Below the pieces are notes generated by a model. That model ran no database searches, was not told the DNA's origin, and saw only the letters and a program-made list of their open reading frames with translations. A DNA stretch of 64,000 nucleotides from Lysinibacillus sp. SGAir0095 (GTDB lineage Bacteria; Bacillota; Bacilli; Bacillales_A; Planococcaceae). Positions 32,313 to 41,175 of this stretch are shown in pieces (positions within the stretch are counted from its first letter, which is position 1; each line of letters begins with the position of its first letter). The position numbers and the translations under genes were made by a program. Location of the stretch: contig NZ_CP028083.1 of the NCBI RefSeq assembly GCF_005491425.1, positions 396,001 to 460,000 on the forward strand, written 5' to 3'.

Positions 32313-34244
32313 ATGCAACAGCCATTTTGGAACTTTCCAGCGGCCGCTGGGGGAACGATAAATTCGATAAATAATGCAGGGATTGAGACGTTTCGTGGGA
32401 ATGAACTGGATTCTTTGACACGGGAAATCTGCCAAAACTCATTGGATGCGGTAAAAGATGAATCGCAACCAGTTATAGTGGAGTTTAAAAAGTTTAACTT
32501 AAAGAATCATCGCTTTCCGGAACGTAACGAACTCATTCAGGCATTTGATAAATGTGAGACAACTTGGAAAGGCAAAAATGCAAAAATTGAGCAGTTTGTA
32601 GACCAAGCAAAATACATATTAGGGCAAGCTGAAATTCCATTTTTACGTATCAGTGATTTTAATACAAAAGGATTGGAGGGTGCCCAAACAGGGGAGCTGG
32701 GTACACCTTGGAGTTCTTTAGTAAGGGAAGCTGGTTCATCCAACAAAGGGGACAGTTCAGGAGGAAGCTTTGGTATAGGGAAATCGGCGCCATTTGCCAA
32801 TTCGAAGCTCCGAACGTTATTTTATTCCTCTTACGATTTAGCGGGCTACCAATCACATATTGGTGTAGCAAACATTATGTCCTTTGAAAAGGAAGCAAAC
32901 TTTAATACATTAGGTACAGGGTATTATACAAATCATGACAACTCGACTGCTATACCGAGTCTATTAAACTTGGATTCTACTTTCGAACGGAAGGAAACAG
33001 GAACAGATATCGAAGTGGTCGCTTTTGAGCCAAAGGATAATTGGGTGGAAGCAATGCGAAACTCAGTTATTTATAACTTCTTTATTACCATTTGGCAGAA
33101 GAAGCTTGTAGTGAAAGTTGAAGATGAAGTGATTTCTCATGAAAACATCGGGCCACTTATTGCTAGTCTTGATGATACCAATGAAGATTACCGTCATGTG
33201 AAAGCATATTTCAATCTTCTTACTTCTCAGGATGCCATTCAAATTCCTTATCCAGCAAAAGAGTATAAAAAGCTTGGTAAATTCGAAGAGGGAGAGGCCT
33301 CTCTTTACATCATGAAGGGGGAGGATCTTAATCGTCGCGTCCTCATGACACGTAAGGCAGGGATGCGTCTTTTTGAGCAAAACCGTATAAGCGGAAGCAT
33401 CTCTTTTACTGGTGTTTTAATAATTACAGGCAAACATATGAATCAAGTGTTTAAACAAATGGAGAACCCCGCACATACGGGGTGGGAGCCCAATCGAATA
33501 GAAGAAGCACCGAAAGAAGCGGCCAAGGCATTTAGTGATCTACGTAAATTCGTGCGTGAAACAGTACAGCAACAATTCCAGGCTGAAACAACTGATATGA
33601 TGGATGCTTTTGGGTTAAGTGACTTCCTGCCAGATACTACAACAGAAGCTGGGGAAGGCGAAGAAAAGAAAGAATCCCTCACTATGAAAATAAAAACCAT
33701 CGTTCAAAAGAAAAAAGAAAAGCCGAAAAAGAAACTGAAGAAAAAGCAGCCAAAAGAAAACTTTGAGGAAGAACTTCAAGATGCAGGGATTACACCTGAG
33801 GGCGATTTAGCGGGTCATACCAATGAGGATCGTAATGAAGGTCAAGGAGAAGGTGGCGGTTCAGGTAACCAACACGGTGAACAAGGGGCAACAGATGAAG
33901 GAACTGGTGGTGCAAAAGACGGAAAAGGTGAAAAAGAAAAGAATAAACCGGTCGATGCAGAAACTCGTTATATTTGTATGCAGAAGGATGAGGGCCTCTA
34001 CCGAGTAAACTTTAAACCTGATAAGAAGTTTGAAAAAGGCAAACTAGAATTTAAAGTCGTCGGAGAACAAAGTGAATATATTCTACCGGTTATTTCTGTA
34101 GAGTCTATCGATATTGAAATTATTAGTATCGATAAAAATGCCGTACGCTTTATAAATCTCACGGGGAAGAAACCAAAGAACATTCAAGTAAAAGTGGATT
34201 ATGAGCAATATTGTGTACTGGAGGTTGATTTATATGAAATTTAA
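32313..34244 (+). CDS. GHKL-type (MutL/MORC-like) ATPase in an R-M locus
   Basis: A 643-residue protein. The N-terminal GHKL ATPase motifs are clear: N-box REICQNSLDA (Glu38, Asn42), G1 RISDFNTKGLEG (Asp115, Gly120) and G2 GGSFGIGKSAPF (150-161), a lid like that of Hsp90/MutL/MORC. The middle (about 200-440) is a probable transducer domain. A low-complexity linker follows: Lys-rich near 447-470, then Gly/Glu/Asn-rich near 490-535. A small beta-rich C-terminal domain ends it. It has AAGGAG before ATG. It overlaps the next gene by 11 bases, so it is the head of the operon. GHKL ATPases linked to R-M genes are known but poorly understood. Confidence 0.8.
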   Translation: MQQPFWNFPAAAGGTINSINNAGIETFRGNELDSLTREICQNSLDAVKDESQPVIVEFKKFNLKNHRFPERNELIQAFDKCETTWKGKNAKIEQFVDQAKYILGQAEIPFLRISDFNTKGLEGAQTGELGTPWSSLVREAGSSNKGDSSGGSFGIGKSAPFANSKLRTLFYSSYDLAGYQSHIGVANIMSFEKEANFNTLGTGYYTNHDNSTAIPSLLNLDSTFERKETGTDIEVVAFEPKDNWVEAMRNSVIYNFFITIWQKKLVVKVEDEVISHENIGPLIASLDDTNEDYRHVKAYFNLLTSQDAIQIPYPAKEYKKLGKFEEGEASLYIMKGEDLNRRVLMTRKAGMRLFEQNRISGSISFTGVLIITGKHMNQVFKQMENPAHTGWEPNRIEEAPKEAAKAFSDLRKFVRETVQQQFQAETTDMMDAFGLSDFLPDTTTEAGEGEEKKESLTMKIKTIVQKKKEKPKKKLKKKQPKENFEEELQDAGITPEGDLAGHTNEDRNEGQGEGGGSGNQHGEQGATDEGTGGAKDGKGEKEKNKPVDAETRYICMQKDEGLYRVNFKPDKKFEKGKLEFKVVGEQSEYILPVISVESIDIEIISIDKNAVRFINLTGKKPKNIQVKVDYEQYCVLEVDLYEI

Positions 34245-35082
34245 TAATTCCTTCCCGTACCCTGTACTTTCATCCGAAAATGATAATTATAAAAATTCAA
34301 AGTTTGAGACATCCATTGAGGCTCAAAAATCCTTTGGCCAACTCTATATCAATCTAAAATGTAATCTGCAGGATTCAGTGATTTCACGATTGATTGGTGA
34401 AGAAAAAGCGAAGTACGCGTTGCATATTGAATGTCCCCAAACAAGTTTCCGTCAAATTTTTCAGTCGGATGATCCATTTATTGTCGCAACTATACCGGAC
34501 AATCGTTTGCGTGGAAAAGTGGATGTCCATCCGTTTATATTGGCGAATAAGAGAATCGAAGACTATGATAATCCAAGTCTAAATGATTTTTATAAAGGAT
34601 TCCCGATTACCTTTGAAAAAGGAAACCTTTTAGCTCTTGGTGAAGCAGTGGAAATAACTTTATTTGAAGAAGATGAAGAATCCCAAAACCTTCCGTCGAT
34701 TGTAACAATTCGTCGTTCTGAAAGTGCAAAAGACATGGTGGTTTCATTAAACTCACCTCAAATTATCATTGAGCTACCCAAACATGTGTATGACAACTAT
34801 GCACAAAATGCCGGGTCAAGGTTGAAAGAAACCATTCTATCATTGGTGATTTTACCAAGTTTAATCGATGTCTTTTATTCACTAAAGGAAGACAGTGCGG
34901 ATTACAGTGAATATAAGTGGTACCAAGTATTAGAACAAATCTTTAAAAAGAACAATGTGCCATTCAGTCATATTGTGGACGGAACATTACCCGTATTGAA
35001 AGCAGCTCAAATGGTGCTGCAGAACCCATTAGAAAAAGCGTTTGAAGAAATCCATAAATTAAACGAAGCGGAGGCAGAGTAA
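34234..35082 (+). CDS. uncharacterised partner of the GHKL ATPase
   Basis: A 282-residue soluble protein with no domain I can name. It has a beta-rich N-terminal half (SFGQLYINLKCNLQDSVI, KYALHIECPQTSFRQIF, RGKVDVHPFILANKRI, FPITFEKGNLLALGEAVEIT) and a helical C-terminal half (YDNYAQNAGSRLKETILSLV). The ATG at 34234 follows GGAGGT (34220-34225) within the ATPase 3' end; 34201 is a poorer start. It is translationally coupled on both sides (11-base overlap upstream, 4-base gap downstream), so it probably acts in a complex with the ATPase and the next protein. Confidence 0.78.
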   Translation: MKFNNSFPYPVLSSENDNYKNSKFETSIEAQKSFGQLYINLKCNLQDSVISRLIGEEKAKYALHIECPQTSFRQIFQSDDPFIVATIPDNRLRGKVDVHPFILANKRIEDYDNPSLNDFYKGFPITFEKGNLLALGEAVEITLFEEDEESQNLPSIVTIRRSESAKDMVVSLNSPQIIIELPKHVYDNYAQNAGSRLKETILSLVILPSLIDVFYSLKEDSADYSEYKWYQVLEQIFKKNNVPFSHIVDGTLPVLKAAQMVLQNPLEKAFEEIHKLNEAEAE

Positions 35083-35086
35083 AACG

Positions 35087-35845
35087 ATGAAAATTAAATT
35101 TTTATCTGAAGACACATTACAAGACCTTCGCGTTAACTTCGAAACCTACAAAACGAACTATTATAAAAAAGACGATGCATGGTTTGATGCGTATTTTAAA
35201 GAAGAAGGTCGTTTGATAGAGTCAAAGATTGAGTTTGAAAAGCCTGTATTTAATGACGATGAAAATTATATGGTGAGTGATTTTGAAAACGTCAAAGTTA
35301 TCTATGAAGCTCTGAAGCATTTAACAGTATCCCAAGCAACGCAAGAACGGCTGTGGGCTGGGTTATCGCATGTTCAAATGCGTGACTTTAGCTATTATCG
35401 TTTAGAGAAAGACTTAGATAAGAAGAACGATAATCGAATTTTTTCTGCATTATTTTATAAATACAATGTAAAGCGATCCATCTTCATCCATATTATTGCT
35501 CGACTTTGGTGGGTAGGCTACATGACATACGATGAAAACAATAAACAAAATCCATACTGGTTAACAGAATTCTTCTGCTCAGCAGATTTCTCTGCTCGAG
35601 CTGTTGTTTTCTTCTCAAGTAATTTCACATCAAACCGTGCCATTACAAAAGGAATACTAAAAGCACTCATTACCCTACGAGATGAAGGTGTAGCGATTAA
35701 AAGAGACCACTTTGTTGAAGCGAACAAATATCTAAACATCTCAGGTGGTGCAATGGTTCTTGACCTACTTGAGGAAGATGATGTGAGAGAAATGATTGAG
35801 AAGAGGTTACGTAAGGTGTTTTCATTAGAAGGTGTATCTATTTAA
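35087..35845 (+). CDS. DUF6339-like protein of the ATPase module
   Basis: A 252-residue protein resembling the DUF6339 family: ERLWAGLSHVQMRDFSYYRL near residue 86, SIFIHIIARLWWVGYMTYDE near residue 132, YWLTEFFCSADFSARAVVFF near residue 160 and NRAITKGILKALITL. It is mostly helical, without nuclease or ATPase motifs that I can see. It begins 4 bases after its neighbour. Families like this are repeatedly found beside R-M or other defence genes, but no activity is established. Confidence 0.72.
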   Translation: MKIKFLSEDTLQDLRVNFETYKTNYYKKDDAWFDAYFKEEGRLIESKIEFEKPVFNDDENYMVSDFENVKVIYEALKHLTVSQATQERLWAGLSHVQMRDFSYYRLEKDLDKKNDNRIFSALFYKYNVKRSIFIHIIARLWWVGYMTYDENNKQNPYWLTEFFCSADFSARAVVFFSSNFTSNRAITKGILKALITLRDEGVAIKRDHFVEANKYLNISGGAMVLDLLEEDDVREMIEKRLRKVFSLEGVSI

Positions 35846-35943
35846 TTTTCAATTAGCTAATTCTTCATATAAGAAATTTCAATTAGGTATCAACAATTCT
35901 CGTGAAGATTAGAGTATTAGAGAATCTATAGGGAGATGAAATT

Positions 35944-37299
35944 ATGTACTTTGAAAATGAAGAAGATTTGATAAAAAAGGCTCGGGAAGCTTGTGGTAAA
36001 ACCTTCAAAGAAATTGATCAATATAATAGGCTGAGCAAAAAAGGAGCAACAGGTGCACTTGGTCAAATAATTGAAGAAAGCTTCTTCGGCTATGAGCTAA
36101 ATAGTAAATCGGAAGCTGATTTTGCTAATCTGGGTATTGAATTAAAAGTTACCCCCTTTAAACAAAACAAAAATAAAACACTATCTGCGAAAGAACGCCT
36201 TGTACTAAATATCATTAATTACATGGAAGAAGTACATAACGACTTTTGGACATCGAGTTTTTGGAAGAAAAACGAAAAGCTTCTTTTGATGTTTTATGAA
36301 TGGAAGTCAGATATAGATCGTGGAGATTTCCGAATAATAGAAACAGTCTTATTTACAATTCCAGAGGAAGATTTAGAGATAATAAAAAAGGACTGGGAAT
36401 TAATAGTCAATAAAATAAGAGCTGGAGAAGCCCATACTCTTTCAGAAGGGGATACGCTGTATTTAGGAGCATGTACTAAAGGGGCAAATAAGAATTCGGT
36501 CCGTCCTCAACCATACAGTAGTGAGATGGCAATGCAAAGAGCTTACTCTTTAAAACAATCATATATGTCTGCTTTGGTTAGACAGATTATTTCGAATGAG
36601 AAGTTAGTTCAATTTGCAAATGCTGCTGAATTAAAGAATAAAACAATAGAACAATTGTTACATGAACGTTTTGATTCCTTTATTGGAATGACTATGGAAG
36701 AAATGGCAGGTCACCTAAATATAAAAATTAATCCTAAGAATAGAAGTGCTGTTCCAAATTTAATTAGTGCATTGTTGGGTGTTAAAGGAACAAAGCTGGA
36801 TAAGATAGCTGAGTTTGCGAAGGCGAATATACAATTTAAGACAGTACGATTACAACAAAGTGGGAAACCTAAAGAGAGTATGTCGTTTGTAAACATTGAC
36901 TTTAATGAAGTATTACAAGAAACGTGGGAAGAATCTTTTATCCGAAATTATTTTTTAGAAACCCAAATTCTATTTGTAGTTTTTCAATACGATGATCAAG
37001 ATGCCCTTCGTTTTAAAGGAATAAAACTTTGGCACATGCCTCTAAATATAATTGATAAGGAAGTTTTTAATTATTGGAATGAAATTAGACTTGTCCTGGA
37101 AAATGGAGTAATTCTAACTAAAACTAATAAAGGGATTCAAAATAACTTTCCAAAATCAAACTTTAACGGGATTTTACATGTTCGACCTAAAGGGGCAGAT
37201 GGAAATGATAAAGTACAGCTTCCTGATGGTCAGTGGATAACAAAACAGTGTTATTGGTTGAATGCTAGTTATATTGGGAAAATAATAGAAGAGCTATAA
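35944..37299 (+). CDS. Sau3AI/MutH-type type II restriction endonuclease (predicted GATC)
   Basis: A 451-residue enzyme. The catalytic triad Asp59, Glu66, Lys68 (EADFANLGIELKV) has exactly the D-x6-E-x-K spacing of MutH, with Glu44 in the preceding helix. The C-terminal half is the second, allosteric-type Sau3AI domain, ending ILHVRPKGADGNDKVQLPDG and the conserved QCYWLNASYIGKII. Such enzymes cut 5' of GATC. It lies 98 bases after the DUF6339-like gene and 184 bases before the methyltransferase. Specificity is inferred from family only. Confidence 0.85.
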   Translation: MYFENEEDLIKKAREACGKTFKEIDQYNRLSKKGATGALGQIIEESFFGYELNSKSEADFANLGIELKVTPFKQNKNKTLSAKERLVLNIINYMEEVHNDFWTSSFWKKNEKLLLMFYEWKSDIDRGDFRIIETVLFTIPEEDLEIIKKDWELIVNKIRAGEAHTLSEGDTLYLGACTKGANKNSVRPQPYSSEMAMQRAYSLKQSYMSALVRQIISNEKLVQFANAAELKNKTIEQLLHERFDSFIGMTMEEMAGHLNIKINPKNRSAVPNLISALLGVKGTKLDKIAEFAKANIQFKTVRLQQSGKPKESMSFVNIDFNEVLQETWEESFIRNYFLETQILFVVFQYDDQDALRFKGIKLWHMPLNIIDKEVFNYWNEIRLVLENGVILTKTNKGIQNNFPKSNFNGILHVRPKGADGNDKVQLPDGQWITKQCYWLNASYIGKIIEEL

Positions 37300-37426
37300 G
37301 CAAAACTTGGATAGTTACTTATTACCAATGACATTTATCGATATTATGATAATCTAAGAAATAGAGCTAAAATAGGCACCCTCAAATGTCTGAAATATTA
37401 AATTTAGCCAAGTTGAACTAAAGTAG

Positions 37427-37455
37427 TTGATCTTTCGGTAGATTTTTATTATAAT
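37427..37455 (+). promoter_or_regulatory. promoter of the cytosine methyltransferase gene, containing GATC
   Basis: TTGATC (37427-37432), 17-base spacer, TATAAT (37450-37455). The -35 box contains a GATC site, the predicted target of this R-M system, so methylation could change promoter strength. Confidence 0.78.
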
Positions 37456-37483
37456 AGAGAAAAAGTAGAAAGGATGTTCGCTT

Positions 37484-38734
37484 ATGAGTAAAACTCTGAA
37501 TGTAGTCGAGTTGTTTGCGGGCGTGGGCGGATTTCGATTAGGGTTAGAAAAAGCGAACTCAGACGTTTTTAAAACCGTTTGGGCGAACCAATGGGAGCCA
37601 TCACGCAAAACACAAGATGCTTTTAATTGTTATACAAGAAATTTTACTGAAGGAATTCATAGTAATGAAGATATTACGACAGTACCAGATGAAACGTTTC
37701 AACAACTAGAAATCGATTTATTAGTGGGAGGTTTCCCTTGTCAAGACTATTCAGTAGCTCGTTCACTATCAGGTGAAAAGGGGCTTCAAGGGAAGAAGGG
37801 GGTTTTATTCTGGGAGATTAAGCGAGTTCTAGAAAACTCTCACCCTAAATATGTTTTGCTGGAAAACGTGGATCGTTTACTAAAATCACCTTCGAAACAA
37901 CGTGGGCGAGATTTTGCTATTATGTTAGCAACGTTTAGAGATTTAAATTATATTGTTGAATGGCGTGTTGTAAACGCGGCAGAGTATGGTTCTGCCCAAA
38001 AGCGTAGACGAGTATTTATCTTTGCATATAAAAGAGACTTGGACTTTGCAGAAAATCAATTCAAGTTCAAGAAGAATGAAATAGTATATAAAGAGGGATT
38101 TTTTGCAAAAACCTTCCCTGTTAAATCAGAACCCTATAAAGGTAGAGAAACAGCTGATAAGTTACCACAAGATGTTTTACAGATATCTGATAATTTCTCT
38201 TTTGGTTTCCATACAGCAGGCGTCATGATGGATGGAGAATTCTTCACAGCACAAACTGAAGTGGCAAATGAGTCATTTATTCCTTTAAAAAATATTATTT
38301 TAGATGAATCAGAAGTGGATAATAAATTTTATCTAACAGGAGCTCAAGCCGAGAAGTTTGCTTATTTACGTGGCCCTAAAAAGATCGAAAGAACTTCGGC
38401 TACCGGGCATAAGTATTTCTTTGCTGAAGGTGGGATGTCCCCAACAGATGACCTTCAAGGGCCAGGTAGAACAATGCTAACAAGTGAAGGTTCTGTAAAC
38501 AGAAGTACACATATCATAGAAGTTAATGGTAGAAAGCGTTTCTTAACGCCAATTGAATGTGAGCGTTTAAACTCCTTCCCAGACAACTGGACTGAAGGAA
38601 TGCCAGACAGAATGAGATATTTCTGTATGGGAAATGCACTTGTGGTAGACCTTATTAAAAAAATGGGACAAACTATTTTAGAGATTGATGCAGATGAAAA
38701 AGTGACATCCGAACAAATTGAATTATTGATTTAA
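37484..38734 (+). CDS. dcm: DNA (cytosine-5-)-methyltransferase
   Basis: A 416-residue C5 methyltransferase. Motif I ELFAGVGGFRLG is at 9-20, motif IV GGFPCQDYS has catalytic Cys85, motif VI LLENVDR is at 124-130, motif VIII QKRRRVFIFA is at 171-180, and motifs IX/X appear as LTPIECERLNSFPDNW and YFCMGNALVV near the C-terminus. The target-recognition region (about 200-340) is relatively large. It has its own promoter, separating it from the nuclease, as expected when protection must come first. It is probably the M.Sau3AI-type partner (GATm5C). Confidence 0.93.
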   Translation: MSKTLNVVELFAGVGGFRLGLEKANSDVFKTVWANQWEPSRKTQDAFNCYTRNFTEGIHSNEDITTVPDETFQQLEIDLLVGGFPCQDYSVARSLSGEKGLQGKKGVLFWEIKRVLENSHPKYVLLENVDRLLKSPSKQRGRDFAIMLATFRDLNYIVEWRVVNAAEYGSAQKRRRVFIFAYKRDLDFAENQFKFKKNEIVYKEGFFAKTFPVKSEPYKGRETADKLPQDVLQISDNFSFGFHTAGVMMDGEFFTAQTEVANESFIPLKNIILDESEVDNKFYLTGAQAEKFAYLRGPKKIERTSATGHKYFFAEGGMSPTDDLQGPGRTMLTSEGSVNRSTHIIEVNGRKRFLTPIECERLNSFPDNWTEGMPDRMRYFCMGNALVVDLIKKMGQTILEIDADEKVTSEQIELLI

Positions 38735-38744
38735 ATTAAGAAAA

Positions 38745-38773
38745 GGCTAGCAGCTAAATTGTAGTTGCTGGCC
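38745..38773. terminator. hairpin between convergent methyltransferase and SMI1 genes
   Basis: GGCTAGCAGCT/AGTTGCTGGCC arms, 7-base loop; only a weak T-tail. Confidence 0.6.
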
Positions 38774-38818
38774 ATTATTCTTTGATAAAGTTTTTCAAAA
38801 GTAAAGAGGGGCTAGTGA

Positions 38819-39472
38819 TTAAATCCCCAACCCCAACCACTCCCTAAATCGATTCGCCGCCTCACCATCTGGATCAATTCTACTCGTTGGGCTTGTTGTG
38901 AAGGGGAGCCATTGCCAATCCTCACAGCCGACAAAAGCTATTCTTGACCAGTTTTCAAGTAACTCTATGAAATGATTCGCAATTTTGTATCCGTGTCCTT
39001 CTCCGTCGTCGTGACTGAGGTAGACGATCGGAGCATCCGTCGTACCGTCTTCCAGGTCAAATGCAAGGTAATCCCCATTGCCCACTTCGCAAAATGCTAA
39101 TTTGTTATGCCAGATTACATCATAGGAATCTTCTGGATTTGGAAATACGGCGTCAATCCAGCCTTTTCGACCTTCTTCAAATTGAGGAAGAAGATCCAAA
39201 CTCCAGTTAGGTGTCCCACTAAAAATCTCTCTAAATTCATCGGGTTGCTCTAGATTGTCAGGCAAAAACCATCGGAAACTAAAGTGTCCAGAGAATTCAG
39301 TTAGGACGGTTTTGAAACTATCTGGCAGTTTTACGCCAAGTTTTTCTTCTGTTTGAGTGATTTGTTCGAGGGAAGCGGGTTCACCAATTATAATTTCAGG
39401 AACCTCTCCATTTATTTCTTGTATTCTAGCAGCGATGATTTCGATTCGTTTTTTGATTAATTCGTCATTCAT
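38819..39472 (-). CDS. SMI1/KNR4-family protein
   Basis: A 217-residue SUKH-type protein. The SMI1/KNR4 pattern is visible: PASLEQITQTEEKLGVKLPD near residue 27, FKTVLTEFSGHFSF, WHNKLAFCEVGNGDYLAFDL near residue 117 and PIVYLSHDDGEG. ATG 39472 follows GGGAGG; the longer frame up to 39544 runs into the NERD gene and is rejected. SUKH proteins are often immunity proteins for nuclease-type toxins. Here the neighbour 16 bases upstream in the operon is a NERD-domain protein. Confidence 0.85.
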   Translation of the reverse strand: MNDELIKKRIEIIAARIQEINGEVPEIIIGEPASLEQITQTEEKLGVKLPDSFKTVLTEFSGHFSFRWFLPDNLEQPDEFREIFSGTPNWSLDLLPQFEEGRKGWIDAVFPNPEDSYDVIWHNKLAFCEVGNGDYLAFDLEDGTTDAPIVYLSHDDGEGHGYKIANHFIELLENWSRIAFVGCEDWQWLPFTTSPTSRIDPDGEAANRFREWLGLGI

Positions 39473-39488
39473 CTTGATTCCTCCCATT

Positions 39489-40244
39489 TTATGATTGCTT
39501 GCCGTTTTTCTCCACAAGCTGCTTCTCCTTAATCTTCTCCACATGCTCCTGCTTTACGGTCTGATCGGCCTTCTGGTATTGTGCCAAAAAGTTATAGATT
39601 CGGTCGATGTAGGCGGGTTCCAGAATTTTGGGTGAAGCTTCAATTTGTTTGGTCATTAGCTTCGCTAGATGATACCGTTTGATGACATATGTATTATCTG
39701 CCTCGAAGGAGATTTTTTTCAGCTCGCATCTTTCGCTGAAGACGATGACCGATTGATATTGCGCCTTCTCAATAGAAGGGAGGAGCGCTTGAAGTGCCTT
39801 GATATGGCCGATATTTTGCTTGATTGGGTTATAAAACGGAAACTTTTGGCCGTTCGGGAAGGTCTGCATCCACTTTTGCGATTTTTCATCTCCAAAAATC
39901 CAGCCGCTGTAATTTTTGGATTCGATGACGTAAATGCCTGTCTCATGGATATAGACTAAGTCAATTTCAGTTGTTTGCTCCTTGCCGTTCGGAATATAGA
40001 GATTGAATAGAGCTTTATGGTAGCCAGGCAATTTCGCCATTTTGCCATAGGAGGAGAACTCCCCATAATTGCCTTTGTTGAACAGGGTCGTTAAAAAACC
40101 ATTTCCCGTTTGTTCCTTGTATGTAGAGAGCACCGACTTTTTCTTGAGCTTGGCTGTGGGGGCCGTTGAAGTAGGCGGGTTTAGCAAATCTACGACGTTA
40201 CTTATTAGTTTTTTAAACAAAATCGCCACTACCTTTCTTATCAT
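39489..40244 (-). CDS. NERD (nuclease-related) domain protein
   Basis: A 251-residue protein: N-terminal membrane-near segment, then the NERD domain with NKGNYGEFSSYGKMAKLPGY near residue 56, EIDLVYIHETGIYVIESKNY (catalytic-type Asp, Glu, Lys) near residue 92 and YNPIKQNIGHIKAL near residue 139. The C-terminal tail is Lys/Glu-rich. NERD is related to PD-(D/E)XK nucleases; function is not established. It is cotranscribed with the SMI1/KNR4 gene at the edge of the R-M island. Confidence 0.85.
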   Translation of the reverse strand: MIRKVVAILFKKLISNVVDLLNPPTSTAPTAKLKKKSVLSTYKEQTGNGFLTTLFNKGNYGEFSSYGKMAKLPGYHKALFNLYIPNGKEQTTEIDLVYIHETGIYVIESKNYSGWIFGDEKSQKWMQTFPNGQKFPFYNPIKQNIGHIKALQALLPSIEKAQYQSVIVFSERCELKKISFEADNTYVIKRYHLAKLMTKQIEASPKILEPAYIDRIYNFLAQYQKADQTVKQEHVEKIKEKQLVEKNGKQS

Positions 40245-40391
40245 TACTTATATTATTTTACTAAATAATGGAATTTTTGTAAGTCGTTTTTTCTATGGGT
40301 TGGAAGATTTTTCTTAAAGAAGGATTTTGATTGATTGAAACGAATAAGTTAGAGAGACTTTATTTGAGAGAACGTAACTAGGAGGATCCTC

Positions 40392-40904
40392 ATGAATATT
40401 CGTATATTAAATGAAGCGGATGCACAAATCTATCAATCCCTTAGATTAAGAGGGTTACAAACCGATCCCGAAAGCTTTGGGTCTACTTACGAACGGGAAG
40501 TGAATTTTCCAATAGAAGCAGTGGAAGAGCGAATTCGCCAAGGGGAGGATCGATTTGTGCTGGGTGCTTTTAATGAGGAAGGTTCGTTGGTGGGCGTGGT
40601 TCGCTTTATGCGCGCTACGGATCGAAAATCTAGGCACAAGGGAGATATATATGGAATGTACGTGGCTCCTGAAGTACGCGGTCAAGGTGTAGGAAAAGCT
40701 CTGATGATGGAGAGTATCACACGAGCAAAGGATTTTGATGGGGTAGAGCAGATTCATTTACAAGTGGTCTCCAAGAACAAGTCGGCCAAGAAGCTCTATC
40801 AGTCGTTAGGATTTGAGACATATGGGGTCGAGCCGAGGGGATTAAAAGAGGGCGACGAGTATTTTGATGAAGATTTGATGGTGCTCTTTCTGAAATTAGA
40901 TTAG
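40392..40904 (+). CDS. GNAT-family N-acetyltransferase
   Basis: A 170-residue acetyltransferase: NIRILNEADAQIYQSLRLRG at the N-terminus, the acetyl-CoA pyrophosphate loop APEVRGQGVGKALM near residue 94 and the C-terminal VSKNKSAKKLYQSLGFETYG near residue 125. It has TAGGAGG before ATG. Single gene with a terminator about 75 bases downstream. The acceptor is unknown (an amine or protein N-terminus). Confidence 0.87.
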   Translation: MNIRILNEADAQIYQSLRLRGLQTDPESFGSTYEREVNFPIEAVEERIRQGEDRFVLGAFNEEGSLVGVVRFMRATDRKSRHKGDIYGMYVAPEVRGQGVGKALMMESITRAKDFDGVEQIHLQVVSKNKSAKKLYQSLGFETYGVEPRGLKEGDEYFDEDLMVLFLKLD

Positions 40905-40977
40905 GGAAGTGTAATTTTCAATAATAAATCGGATACCGGCGTAACGTTTGATGAAATAGTTGTTTTTTTAGGTAAGG

Positions 40978-41009
40978 AACGAATCTTCTAAAGGGGGATT
41001 CGTTTTTTC
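40978..41009 (+). terminator. terminator
   Basis: AACGAATC/GATTCGTT stem, then T6. Confidence 0.82.
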
Positions 41010-41175
41010 TATCAAAAATGAATTTTACAAGAATTTTTTATTTACCTTAGGGTAGGTTTTTAACTTAATAGAAAATTACCAAACCACTTATTATCCATGT
41101 TATTGTACAATTAGAGTCGATTGAGAAATAAATGAGAATTGAAATGAAACTATTTCATATAGAGGGTAAATATGC

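Noticed and set aside
31553-38734. Complete BREX, DISARM or Zorya system
   Set aside because: No PglX, PglZ, BrxC, helicase or MotA/B-like genes; only R-M enzymes with a GHKL ATPase module.
26402-40244. Intact prophage
   Set aside because: No integrase, terminase, capsid, tail or lysis genes; only early replication-type genes are present.
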